Shown: piece by piece, positions 11,557 through 23,199 of the stretch
How the letters are laid out: the number at the start of each line of letters is the position of its first letter
Numbering within the stretch: the stretch's first letter is position 1
Source of the DNA: Epiperipatus broadwayi
Taxonomy: Eukaryota > Onychophora > Udeonychophora > Euonychophora > Peripatidae
Length of the DNA stretch: 64,000 nucleotides
Direction: 5' to 3'
Assembly (NCBI GenBank): GCA_028023455.1
Contig: JAQFVV010012572.1
Span: 434,001 to 498,000, forward strand
The notes under the pieces: generated by a model
The model's database searches: none
What the model was told of the DNA's origin: nothing
What the model saw: only the letters and a program-made list of their open reading frames with translations
Position numbers and translations under genes: made by a program

Positions 11557-13855
11557 CCATGGCTTATCAATAAACTCACAACAATAAATTCATCTTTATA
11601 AACTTATAGGCATCTATTAAAATTATCATATTTCATACTGGGATTTAATAATACTAATGGTGATGATTGATCATCATGAATCTCTTTGCATAATATTCAA
11701 TTTTCTATAAACCCCTATTTACTAAAACATATTCATTACGCTAAACATTAAATTTAATGATTATAATTTATTAACGATGATTGATGGCGATCATAACTTT
11801 TGTATAGTATTATTTGAAACATTTTAAACTAACAACATGATATCCATCTTTGATGAGGATGATCTAAATTCATGGACACAACACAATTTTAGCTTTCTAT
11901 GTTGAACTATAATTATCAAAATTTGGTTAGTCTCAAGCATAATCCTTAAATACTTAAATATCAACATTCTAGTTTACCTATTATTTTGCGGACGCTTAAT
12001 ATTTGCAAGTGATTGCTCCATATATACGAATGGTAATACTTAATAACTGCGAGCAATGATGATGAATTAAAATGATAGAATTAAGACAAAAAAAACAACA
12101 CAATATTCTTAATAATTACTCGGAAACCAATTAAGATATATAATTATATTTTATTAACACTACTACTCTTTCTTTCCTTCTTTAAAGTCAAATCGACAAT
12201 TAAATAAATGGCATATTACCATATTAATTCAATACAAAATTAATATAAAAAAAATTTATATAAGTATAAGCAAATAAACTTAATATATAGGTTTGTCATT
12301 TTTCTTGATATCTCAAAATAAGCTGACTTAAATCAATATTAGAAAAAAAAAATACATATTCTATAAATGCTTATTTAAGACTTTTCTTACTCATCATATC
12401 ATAAAATAAATTTCAGGTGAAACTTGTATATGTTATTTCACTTCCATTCAAATGTAATGCCCTACTTTTCAATCTACCATTTTAAATTAATCATATATAA
12501 CCTATTCTTTGATGTGTTTGGATAAGCAGTTACACATTCACGCATTCGGTAATGTTAACATATATGTTTAAAATGTATACCCAAAAATCACATATATAAA
12601 AATATCTTTCTCTTTTGCAACCTTATAGCGAAAGAAAATAAAATACATATATTAATTTTTTAATATGCAACAAGATAAAATAAAAATAAAAAACATTATA
12701 AATGCATATATCTATAGGTTGCTCATTATCATTAACATCTGAAGAACAATTAAAAAAAAAACATTTCAACATTACAATATATAATAATAAAAAAAATAAT
12801 GAAAAATTTAAGTTTAAAGATTTAAACTATGTTTGTGCTATGTTGTGAGATATTGCAAATAACTATAGATAAACAAGTCTTTAATGTTTCTGTATCAAAA
12901 AAGAAAATTGCTTTGACCAGTAAATTAAGGTTTACTTTTAATAAGTAAAAGAATAAAATCGGTTAAAGAAAGTTCATACTTACCCGTCTACTTTTTACTT
13001 TTTATTAATGTCCTGAATTTGAATTTTCAGACTGCTTTTCTTTGCTCACCAACAACAACAACAAAAAAAAAAAAAAAGAAAGTTATTGCAGATACTTTTA
13101 AGATAATGCTGAATCAATTGACTTTGCTTGTTTCTTCAATTCCATTATTATTCACTGTTGATTGGCTTCCTTCTACCATTTAAAAAAAATTATTATAAGT
13201 ACTTTGAATAAGTAGGTACCGGTGGATTTGCTTGTCTCTCTTCTTTAAAAAAAAATAATTGCTGTCAACACTTTAGATGATTGAGGTAAATCAACAAAAT
13301 TTGATTTATGGCTTCAAACTTGGTTTTACGTGGCTGTTATAGATTTTCTTTTCTTCCTATTTCCTCTTCTCCATTCATTCGAAGGTAATGAGCTTTTAAT
13401 AAGCCAGGAACTAGAAACAAAGCATTCCATATAGCTTGTGTGGTTGGCTTCAAAATCTATCATTTTGTTGGTTATTACTGGATACATGACTTCATAGACA
13501 GATCAGCGATTTTGACTCATTCTGTATTAACCAGGAAGCAGAAAAAATGGTTTAGCAATGCAGAGGCATAGTATTATGCATAACCAAATATGTTAATATC
13601 ATTTTTATAATTATTACTAACTTATAATAAATTCAATCTTGTTCCATTTCTCTCCTCTTCTTTAATATTGCTGGAAATTGCTTTATATAAATGCACATTT
13701 CATTTGCTCTTTTTTTTTTCCTTCAAAGAATGAGAAAAAAAAATTAAAGCGTTCACTCTCTTTTAAAAAAAAAATCATCAGAGCTTACATTTCTGCTGAA
13801 GAATAATAACAAGGAAGGACCGACTGAGTTGAGTCTCAAAATAATAATCTGAGTG
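11557..13855. other. AT-rich stretch; slightly complex patch at 13080-13600
   Basis: No gene seen. Between about 13080 and 13600 the sequence is less repetitive (apart from A runs) and shares nothing with the rest of the window, but no splice-flanked open segment or known motif is convincing. Confidence 0.5.
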
Positions 13856-13857
13856 AC

Positions 13858-13965
13858 TCTCTCTCTAAAAAAATTAATGACTAACTCATCATCTCTTTAA
13901 AAAAATTTAAGACTAACTGATCATCTCTTTAAAAAAATTTAAGACTAACTGATTAAAAAAATTGT
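13858..13965. repeat. Short tandem repeat, three units of about 35 bp
   Basis: Three consecutive copies of a unit containing ctcttt, a run of seven A, and gactaactgatcat. The first copy has diverged (attaatgactaactcatc) and the last breaks off after gattaaaaaaatt. Confidence 0.8.
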
Positions 13966-15155
13966 TTTAATCATTTATATCATGAATTTCAACCAAAGAA
14001 AAAAAAACATCTGGAAATCTTTATCTTAAAAGAAAATCAAAGCTTCACAAGTTTGACGTCGGTCACAATCAATAAAGACTTAAAATTGATCGCTATCGTT
14101 ATCTACATCAAAGCACCTCTTTTGTAAAATAATCTTAAGATACAGATAACAACAAACCTGGAATCTATAGCCATAAGAAATAAGTGTAAAAGCATCTTTG
14201 TGTTTGTACAGATCTATTCATTGTTTCACACGTGTACAATTTTTTTATCTCCTTATCTAACAATCTTAATTGCCTTATTTTACACTTTTCTGATTTACTC
14301 TATTTTAACAAAATGAAAGTTAAATAAATTTAACACATATTATTTAATAAAAAAAAATATTATATAATAAATCACAAAAAAAGAACTTATTATTCATAAT
14401 AATAAATCTATACATATAAATCTCTGTATGTATAAAAGAAAAAAAAAATTTTTAATAATTGAATACTATATATATATATATATCTACAATATATATTCTC
14501 TTTTTTCTTTCTTTTTTCTTTTTATCATTTTTGTTGTTGTTGTTGATAAAGAAACATATATTTAAAGATTGATTAATTAAATTAAAATAGATAAGGTAAT
14601 TTTAGAGGGTAAGGTTTTGGGAAGTATATTTTTGAAACTACATTATTTAAATGTTATGATCATTATCTATAAATTGGCAGGTATAATTGATTTAAATTGG
14701 AATGTATTTTTCTAACAGAGTGAACTATTCTTAGGACCTTTCACAGTGAATTTAAATACAACAAGCTGTATACTTATCAATAGGTAAAAAAATATCCTCA
14801 AGATCCAGCAAACAAAATATTTGTGCTACTGTTATATAAATTGTTGGTACTCCTCTATGTGTGTTTATCTGTACCCTAATACATAGATCCATTTATATAA
14901 AAAAAAAAGTTACAAAGTATAGCCCTCATTTAAAAAGTAAAGTGATACCTAGCATCATAAACAAAAAAATTCATTTCCTTGTCCAGAGATTGAAATGACA
15001 GTTATTAAAAGATATTACATGGTATAAATTTATCTCGTGCTTATCAATGGTCTTTAATGATATTTTTTACAGTTTGGTGAGTTGATTATTTGAGGGGGGA
15101 GTGAGTGTTGATACATTTATATTGTTATTGCTGCTTGGAATTCACTATCTTCCAT
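13966..15155. other. AT-rich stretch with microsatellites
   Basis: Contains a TA run at about 14466-14483 and a ttg run at about 14528-14545. No gene seen. Confidence 0.6.
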
Positions 15156-15159
15156 TTCC

Positions 15160-15357
15160 TCAGTTCAATAAGGTATTATAAAGTAAGGAATTAAGTTGTG
15201 CAATATCATGGTTTAGTTTCATGTATTCCAAGCTACTGCTCAGTGTTGATGAGGTTATCACATAATGAATGAATGTTTGAACCTGACTTCCTGGCCATTT
15301 CTCAAAGAAATAATGAGGTGGCACTGTAATGGATATTGGTGAATTTATCAACCCCAA
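15160..15357 (-). other. Unidentified 65-codon open frame
   Basis: The frame begins MGLINSPIS and has a mixed, protein-like composition without low-complexity runs. It also stays open upstream of the first Met on the minus strand. I recognise no domain and see no canonical splice sites that would define an exon. It could be a relic of a mobile element protein or a chance frame. Confidence 0.15.
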
Positions 15358-15359
15358 AA

Positions 15360-16145
15360 CAAAAAGCCCAGAAATCTCAGACCCTATTTACATTCCATGT
15401 AGTTAAATGGATATACTTATTGTAGAACCATATCTATACAAATAAATGTTGATGAGCAGAAAATATTACTATAACTTGGCTAATGTTACTAGAAATATAC
15501 TTAAAACTGATAAAGACTTTCAATATGCTCATCACCCATCATATGATTGGGTTCAGGTTGAAATATTGCACTAATATGTTGATAGATTTATGTCTCAACA
15601 GTAATCCCTATGCTTTAATTGCTATTAATATATGTTGAATTTGGAAAATTTTTCTGATAACAGCACTTTTTATAGCTTATCACAAATACCCCCATATTTT
15701 TTTATTTATATTCCTATAATAGTTTAACTACACTGACTGCATTTTTGACCTAAAGGTTATTTAAGTGTTATAATACTTTCATAGTGTAATTGAATTTGAT
15801 GATACTTCCAGTAATGTTGCAAATTATTATGACTTTATTATTGTGGTATCATAAATGTTGTATTTTTTTTTTTACTTCTTTTTTTGCTTTATAAAACGTA
15901 TGTAAGTAATATATCAAATGAACTGATTGTAAATTTTTCATCTGTTTTCATGACAAAGTAAACTGTCTATCACATAAATGTCAAACTCTTACTCATGGGC
16001 AATTATTAATTCAGCATCACTTACTTTTTTTGAAGAGTTTATTCATCATGCCTCAGAACTCTTTTATGCACATATGATGACTTAACTGTGATATTTTGGC
16101 ACATGAATTTATCCAAGCTTAGCTGAACAGTGAGAGTTAAATTAT
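15360..16145. other. AT-rich spacer, nothing recognised
   Basis: No gene or repeat seen. Confidence 0.55.
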
Positions 16146-16190
16146 TAAATGGAACATTCATATTTGCGTCATTTATCTCTACACATAGCA

Positions 16191-16345
16191 GGGAGCCATT
16201 TCAATTAATCACTTTGGGGTGTTTTATTTTATGTATTTTACCGATTTCCACGCGTGTGTGTGTGTGTACTTTTTTAATATGTATTTTACTTATTTTTGCG
16301 CCATTTCAATTAATTGCATGGGGGTGTTTTATTGCTTTTTAAAAT
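16191..16345. repeat. Direct repeat of about 45 bp with TG microsatellite between
   Basis: gccatttcaattaat followed by a ggggtgttttatt phrase and an ATG/TTT-rich end occurs at about 16195-16240 and again at about 16302-16350, separated by a GT run (about 16253-16267). This could be two partial copies of an element or terminal repeats of a small insertion. Confidence 0.7.
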
Positions 16346-16532
16346 TTACGTTTTGAGCGATTTCTTCTAAAGAAATTTATAGATTGAGTGCTTCTTGATG
16401 GGCGTTGAAGCGCCATTTACTGGCACAGTACAGCGCACCCGACAGTACCTTTTTATCAAACTCATACAAATTAAAAATAAACTCATACAATTAAATCCAT
16501 TTATAGCTACTTTGATCACCAATGTACTTACC

Positions 16533-16639
16533 TGTCTTGGTACTTGTGTATAATTCAACCGATGACGTTTTTCACTTACCGAATTCCCTTCCTGTAGACA
16601 TAGACGTTTTTTGTATGACAACGTTGTCATGGTAACCAA
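16533..16639 (-). CDS. Candidate first coding exon of an unknown gene
   Basis: On the minus strand an ATG at 16639 opens a frame reading MVTMTTLSYKKRLCLQEGNS and onward, with a basic, non-repetitive composition unlike the chance frames nearby. Two consensus splice donors follow in the same phase: TCG|GTAAGT (exon end 16580) and CAG|GTAAGT (exon end about 16533). Either would make a short exon of 60 or 108 bp. The local GC content is higher than the flanks. I do not recognise the peptide and cannot see the next exon or a branchpoint-acceptor pair, so this is tentative. The ATG lies inside an X-box-like palindrome (16623-16636); if that is a true promoter element, translation may start at a later Met or the segment may be 5' UTR. 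Confidence 0.25.
16623..16636. promoter_or_regulatory. RFX X-box-like motif
   Basis: gttgtcatggtaac fits the imperfect-palindrome X-box (RYYNYY, 1-3 bases, RRNRAC) bound by RFX-family factors, common upstream of ciliary genes in animals. It sits at the start of the candidate exon just described. Any single match of this degeneracy can arise by chance, but the position is suggestive. Confidence 0.3.
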
Positions 16640-17555
16640 GTGACTGGCGTTAGATTACAATCATTGTTTGTATTATTCATAACACCATAATCATTATGTT
16701 TTTCTATGTGTAAAAGTAACTATGATTCTCTGCTGTATATAATAGTATGTTTTTAAACTAAATTAAATGTTAGAGTAACTTGTATTGAAAGCAATTTTAA
16801 ATTCTCATTGCTGATGATTAAGTAATTTATTATTGACGATGATTACTAAAGGAAGTTGAATTTCAATTCTGTTCTGATAACCATCTGCTATTGCTTTAGT
16901 AATAAAATTTAAGAAATGGATGGGAGTTTTTTCATACTGCAATAGTACAACTGAAGAAAGAATTAATTCAAATTTTTCCCCAAAATTCTTTATTCTTTTA
17001 ATTAATAATATCAATGCTTTGCTTTTGATGTAAATTTTTTTTAGTAATAACTAATAGTTTGTGGCCAGAGTTAAAAGAACAAAAAAAAAAAAAGATTGTA
17101 TAGATATTAGATGTTAAGCTACTATGTTGTAATAATCATGAGGATTTGTACAACAGAAACCAAGCTTTCAGTAAAATCTCCCCAGTGAATGTTCTTGTTC
17201 AGGATGTCCTTAGAATTCTCAAAAGTCCTGATGATATTAAAATTCAATATCATTAATTATTTTTCTTTTTCCCCCTCCTGTGTTTAACTTTTATATTCTT
17301 TGAGAGTCATAAGAATCATCATAACTTAAACAATCCTGATTTTCATACTAAAAATAAGTCTCTAACATCTAAAGTCTTTCCCAGGTTTTTTCCTGCAATT
17401 CTGCTCAATATTAAACTATAATGAATCTTTTGACTACTAAATTATTTATTGTTGAAAAGTATTTAATAAAGCAGAAACCATCAGCCACTTCTAAGCTTAT
17501 CAATTTTTGAGCTAGTCATAATCATTATCTTTCTTATTACTCCTAGTTGTTAATT
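16640..17555. other. AT-rich spacer, nothing recognised
   Basis: No gene seen; the minus open frame 16805-17014 has no recognisable motif. Confidence 0.55.
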
Positions 17556-17559
17556 TGCT

Positions 17560-18000
17560 TAATGAAGGTCATAAGACCTGCTATCTTTCCACCATGAAAT
17601 ATGATGTCATCAGCATATTTAAGGTTGATATTTGTCCACTATTTTTGAATGAACACCTGTCTTCATTCAACTTTCCTCATTACATATTCAATATGTTAGT
17701 TGAATAAGTAGAATGACAATATATAACTCTGTTACAATATGAAACCAGTCACCATAGATCATTTAACTGCCTCTTCGAGTCTGTCTTATAATAAAATGTT
17801 CTGGTACTTTCATTTTGGAGAATATTCTATAATTTTAGCATGATCAACTGAATGAAATGCCTTCTTGTACATAGATTTTTCCCAGTATTTCCTGTATTTT
17901 TTTACTATTAATTTATAATAATAATGATATCTCTAGTTCATCAACTTTTCTGATCTCAAGTTGTATATCTATTAATTCTCTTTCAATTCAAGCTTTTAAT
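17560..18000 (-). mobile_element. Decayed LINE reverse transcriptase (minus strand)
   Basis: Minus-strand conceptual translation, with stops and shifts, shows RT landmarks in order: an RxIxxEL-like upstream stretch (near 17950-18000), KAFHSVDHAKIIE (17822-17870) equivalent to the KAFDSVDH motif, HIEYVMRK equivalent to the YAEYIMR helix, and KYADDIIF with the catalytic YADD box at 17606-17617. Spacing between motifs is close to that of intact elements. This type (KAFDSVDH plus EYIMR) differs from the RTE copies at 22-31 kb. It is dead: several in-frame stops, no endonuclease domain, no clear ends. Confidence 0.6.
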
Positions 18001-18004
18001 CTAC

Positions 18005-21000
18005 ATGTGGTATAATAAACTTGATATGATTATCTTACAATCTGACAAGATTTTTCACTTTAGTATAAGAATAAACATTGATTTCTTTAAATCTGTATGT
18101 TATTCAATAGTTTCCAAGATTTAAAAACAATACTGTACTAAAAAATATGGAAAGTAATTAGTCATTCAGTTAGGCAAAAATTTTACAATATACAATATTC
18201 ATTAAAACAATAAAAGTTTCATTAAATTTAAATTGATATTTTATCAATAATAAATATAATTTGTATAGAAAAAAATATGAAGTGTTTATTTTTTAATGGA
18301 AGTTTTAGATCCCGCAACATTTGTAGCCCAGATGTAAGTCATTTACTATTTGTATGCTTTTAATGAGGAGTCAAAATTAATTGAGCCATAACAATTAATT
18401 ATTTTGTTTATGTTAGTAAAAATAAAGACTTAGTATTCATAGGTAACTATCTATCTGCATAAGTGAATAAAGTTTGCAAAATCAGAATTTGCTTTCTGCT
18501 AAAAACAGATAAATTCTATTTTTTTTAGCCAATGTTAAGTAGTTAGTTTGACTATAGGTTTGTTTGTTTTTTACCTGTAACCATCCTGATCATTCTAGAT
18601 TTTCTCGGCTAATTGAAAAAATCTCCATGTCTTTTCTGATTTGAAGCCCATAATATCAAATGACTCTTGAATTTATAAAAAGGATATGTTGCGTTTAAAT
18701 AGTCCTCCACGGTGCAAATGTCTTTTGAACCAAGTTTATAGATTACTGGGTGATGATGAGTTGAACAGTTTTCTATATTAGTTATCTTTTAGTTAAGAAC
18801 AATTTTGTATATTATTTGAACTAGGTATTTGTTAACTGAAAAGTTTTGCTTGAGCCAAATTTGAATTCATAAACATAATGAGCAGGTATGCTACTATTGC
18901 GTTATTAGAAACTCATATATATATAGTTATATATTTAAAATTATAATTATATTTTATAAAGAAAAAGAAAGCAAAATTTTAATATTCTAAAAGAGAGATT
19001 ATATGGAGCTTTAAACCTGAATAATTGAACAAATATTTTTTTACATTTTTCTTTCTTTACATTTTTATTTTTGCTAATATCAGCACCAATTTATCTTACT
19101 TTTGATTTCAGCTGTTAATCTTCAGAATTTAAATTTAATATTTATATATAATGATAATGTGACCGTATATATATTTATAAAAGAATATAATTTTAATCGT
19201 TAAATATAGGGAGGGAGGGGTTTTTTTTAGAATTTTCTTTAAAAATAATCTTCAAATTGCCAAACAGAATCAGAATCTGACATTAAATAACCATTAAGAT
19301 GAAGCGATTTATTATCTCTTAAATTCAAAGAAAATTATTTTAAATGTTCATTTTTATTAGTATAATTATTTCACGTTTCTGATATGTCTACGATAATTTT
19401 ACGAGAGATTGAACTATGTGGTTATATCAAGCTTTTAATAATGATTATTTTTGATATGTATGTATTTTGCCGTAATGTTGATCGTAAATTGAAAACGTGT
19501 GTTGTATTAACATCAGTTTCTGATTGGTCTATCTCAACTACCTCATTTTCATATGTTTTTGAAACGTAACAAAAGTAATCATTGGTTTTTCCATTAATAA
19601 AATGTCATGCTTTTCTATACGTTCAAAATTGCAGTAGAACTGTTTATCAAAAATTATTCATTTTTAGTGAGATTTAAATTAAGGTTGGAGGTGGGGAAAT
19701 AAAACCTACAAAGAAAAAACGCAATAAACAATTTTTTTATGCAATTCTTTGAATTTCATTTTTACATTATAAAAATAATAAGAGTAATTTATTCTCAAAA
19801 CTTCAAAAGAAATTTAAAATACCTAAATATATATATATGTTTCAAATTTAAATATTTAAGAACTAATATTCTGTAGAAAAATTCTGCATCCATTTACATA
19901 TACATTCATGCGTATTGTATATTTGTTAATTTAAAATATCTTGCAATTGGGAAACGTATAAAATAATTATTCTTTTGGATGTCGATATCATTGTTGCAAT
20001 TTACTTCACCTTAATTCCAGATAATTATTTTGCAATAAAAATGCAACTTTAATTAAATAATAGACAGAAATATATTTTAAAAACATATAAAATTAAAGTA
20101 GCATTTAAATAAATCCACTGCTTTACAAGGCTTCTCCAATAGGTCGTCATATAGAATAACGGAGAAGAAAGTATTATCTCACAACTGCCAATAGCTAAGT
20201 GATGAAAATTGAAACATTTATCCCTAATTACCCATCATATAATAATATCTAGATACCCATTTACTGACCAACAATGAATTGATAACTGAATTGGCTATGG
20301 GTAGTTGTGTAAAAAAAAATTGTAAGCTTTATTGTAACCCGAAAAATATTTAAGTATTGCGGCAGCTTAAGCTGAAATTTTTTTAGGTTTCATTCAGGGG
20401 CTGGGTATTTGTCTTTTAAGTGGCCAATCCAGTTAACCATTTATCCAATATTGATTAGTAAATGAATATCTAACAATTTTAGTTTGACAATAAAACAAGG
20501 ATAAAAAAACCATTCAGACTATCATCATTCGGAATTTTTCAAACCTGATGAAAATGCCTTCTTTATTACTGAATCTTTATGAGAGGTTGCTGGAAAAATC
20601 TTTTTACTGCTGTGGACTATTTAAAAGTTTTTTCACTTTATATATATATATATTTTAATAAGTATCTTGAACTACAGTTGTTCTGCAATAATGGACTAAA
20701 ATTGACAATAATCAATGTGCTTAGCTTTTAAATATAATTATTTTAATATTAGCATAAGTGATGTAATAAAAAGTATCAAGCTATCAACATGATTATGGAG
20801 ATTTAAGTGTTTGATGCTCCTATCTTATCTGATAAGTGAAAATTTTTTGCATGCATGAAAAGATAAGGTTGTCTGCGTTTTGGAGCTAGTGGTCGATAAC
20901 AGTATGATAGAACTCGGTTGTGGGATACATTGATAAGAATAATTTCAAAGAAATAATATTACCAATATATATTATTAATATGGCTTTTTATATAATAAGA

Positions 21001-21100
21001 AAACTTAATTTAATACTTCAAAAATTAAGACTGTTCTGGCATATATAAAGGGAGTAACTTATAAAATTTGGTAATGTTTTAAAGAAAAATAATATCCACA
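18005..21100. other. AT-rich stretch; weak imperfect inverted repeat near 20180-20315
   Basis: No gene seen. cacaactgccaatagct near 20181 and ggctatgggtagttgtgt near 20293 form an imperfect inverted pair about 100 bp apart. The remainder is TA- and homopolymer-rich. Confidence 0.55.
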
Positions 21101-21104
21101 CAGT

Positions 21105-21600
21105 TTAGACTACATTTAAAAAAATTAATGAAGTATTTTCACACCCTAAAGATAAAATTCCTGTGGAGTGTCGTGTTGTAGATGAAATTCTTTGTTGAGT
21201 TTGTTTACATTCATATATTGGACAGACCAAATATAGAATAAACCTAAGAAAGGAAGAATTCATTTTGGCAATTACAAGAAAATCCAATTCATCAGCCCTT
21301 TGTTCATACATTAAATTAGCTAATCATGACATGAATTTTAATAAAACACATACATATTCTGGCAAAAATTGAACAATATGACCAGAGACTGCTAAGGGAA
21401 GCTATAGAGATTTTTAAAAGGCCTAAGAGCATAAATGGAAAGTGTGAATTGAAGAAAATTAACAATACTTGGGAAAAGCGATTGGGAGATAAAATATTTA
21501 AAACTTCTCAACCAATAGAATTTGAGAATGAGGAGAAAATAAAAGAAAAAAATAATGATTTTAAACCTCACTATACACATTCTTATGATTTGAGAAAGAA
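21105..21600 (+). mobile_element. Penelope-like element relic: GIY-YIG endonuclease
   Basis: Plus-strand translation (one or two shifts and stops) gives a degenerate GIY-YIG nuclease tail as found at the C-terminus of Penelope-like retroelements: a Cys-bearing stretch, then SYIGQTKYRINLRKEEF (about 21208-21262, YIG box followed by the conserved Arg and Glu), ANHDMNF (about 21320-21342), and the long C-terminal helix LLREAIEIFKRPKSING (about 21390-21440). The order and spacing match the family. The RT domain is absent from the readable portion, so the copy is 5'-truncated or too decayed. A hammerhead-like core lies immediately after the coding relic, as known for PLE termini. Confidence 0.65.
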
Positions 21601-21650
21601 GAAGCTCTGATGAAAGTACTTGCTATTGTATTGAAACGTCAGATATTGAG
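21601..21650 (+). ncRNA. PLE-type hammerhead ribozyme-like core
   Basis: CTGATGA (21607-21613) is followed by AGTAC, an eight-base loop and GTATT, which can pair as five-bp stem II with one unpaired A, then GAAACGTC (21633-21640). GAAACGTC with almost no stem III is the form described for hammerheads in Penelope-like elements, which are thought to work as dimers. Cleavage would fall after C21640. Stem I is poor here (two good pairs, then mismatches), so this copy may be inactive. Confidence 0.5.
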
Positions 21651-21659
21651 CTATTATAT

Positions 21660-22605
21660 TTTTACTATAAGCAAAGCTCCCAGAAATAATACTATAAATT
21701 CATCATTTATCCTGAGAATATTAGAATATATATAACAATTATAACAATTTTTATTTTATAATTGGCATTGTCTTTTATTAAAAAGTAATCTTTTTTTAGA
21801 GACTAATTAAACAATATGGTTTCTAGCAAATAGTTATGGGGAATTCTAGAGATTCTCTTAGAACAATCTTCAGCAATTCATAATTGTCAACATAAAACTT
21901 ATAGACAGTGAAATAGATTCCAGCATGTGGGATATTTAGTTCTCTGTAATGAGTGTAATGCCTTCCCTATTATCAATAGGGTCCCCATCATATTTCAATC
22001 CTTTTTCTTCTTTTTTTCATTTCACATTCAACATATTGGCATTTACTTCATTAACCCACTTTAAACGTAGAGGTTTTTTATGTTCTATCTAATAAAAACT
22101 GTATACCATTTATTGATTATTACTGATTGGTTTAAAACAGGAAACTGTGGGAATAAAACATTTAAATCAGGAATGTTTAAACTAGCCCAGTATGACTATG
22201 AATAAACCTTGATGCAAAATGGTAACGTACTGTATTTTCAAACATTTATGTACGCTTTCAAATACAATGTCAAATATCCAATTAGTTTCTGTTTCCCTCT
22301 TTAGCTTTTATAATTAAAAATATATATAAAACACATAAATGTTTTATTACTTAAATATATAAATTTTTATATTATTTATGACAAACTTAGAACCTGCTTG
22401 ACAATTTTAAAAGATTCTCCGAATGTGTCATTGCATAATTAGAATTAGTATTTAAGAACCTTTGGCTTTTCTATGGTGGTTATGCACAGACCTCCCTTTT
22501 TTTTTGCTTATCAGCTTTTGGTAATTTTTGTATATTTAACGTAGCCCAAGACAACTCTTCTTTTTCCAATGTGACCCAGAGACGTCAAAAGATTGGATAC
22601 ACTGA
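21660..22605. other. AT-rich stretch, nothing recognised
   Basis: No gene or repeat seen. Confidence 0.55.
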
Positions 22606-22609
22606 TTTA

Positions 22610-23060
22610 ATTAAATCATTTGATTGTTTTAACAATAGAGGTTCGGATTTATGAGCTATCCATTGAAAGTAAGAAAGCATTAATAAAGATAAATATTAAT
22701 AGATTCTTGTTCAACGGCTTCTTTAAAAAGGAGAAAATAAAAATTGATAATAATGAATTAGAAGTTAACAACTATAAACATTTTCAGTCAAGCGTTGGTG
22801 GCTTAGCAGTTAGCGTAGCTGCCTTCCAGGTAGCTGACCCGGGTTCGCTTCCCGGGCAACGCTTTGACATATAAAAAAAAAACTATAACATTTTGATCAA
22901 ATTAGTAATATAATTGGAAATATAATAGATAAAAATTAATCATAAAATGAATTAGTGAATGGAATATCTTTTAGGAATAACTTTTTAAAAATAAACATAT
23001 CTATGGGCTCTGAAGGGAAAATTTTAATAAACATGTTGTTTAGTAAAATGTGTTTACGAA
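22610..23060 (+). mobile_element. RTE LINE fragment interrupted by a SINE
   Basis: Plus-strand remnant of the RT thumb/connection region of the RTE family seen complete at 29.9-31.0 kb. Matching words include IDNNELEVNNYK (22741-22780) and, after the SINE, NNFLKINISMGSEGKI (about 22978-23025), corresponding to the NNFIK and MGLKRRVFNK region of the better copy. Homology fades after about 23060. It is separate from the RTE relic that follows, because the next recognisable part is endonuclease (N-terminal) rather than more C-terminus. Confidence 0.6.
22770..22894 (+). mobile_element. tRNA-Gly-derived SINE nested in RTE, 14/15-bp TSD
   Basis: The insertion at about 22785-22880 is flanked by aactataaacatttt (22770-22784) and aactataacatttt (22881-22894). 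The head at 22792-22862 reads as a 71-nt tRNA-Gly(UCC): acceptor GCGTTGG, A box TGGCTTAGCAG (22799-22809), anticodon loop CTTCCAG with a five-pair stem, perfect T stem CCGGG/CCCGG around B box GGTTCGCTTCC (22842-22852), and 3' acceptor with one mismatch. It then ends TTTGACATATA plus A9. The short body, A tail and TSD show a retroposed copy rather than a genomic tRNA gene. The host RTE fragment continues in register on the far side. Confidence 0.85.
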
Positions 23061-23199
23061 TCAAACTTAACAAAAAATCCTATACAGAGACTTCTGATAA
23101 AACAGTGAAGTATGGAGATATATATATTGAAAATAATGAAGAGAGATTCAAAATAAAATACAAGTACAAGCAGAGTTGGTTTTATTATGAATAAAAAGT

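Noticed and set aside
22792-22863. Functional tRNA-Gly(UCC) gene
   Set aside because: The TSD, the TTTGACATA extension and the A tail show it is a SINE copy; the acceptor stem has a mismatch and no polymerase III T-run terminator follows directly.
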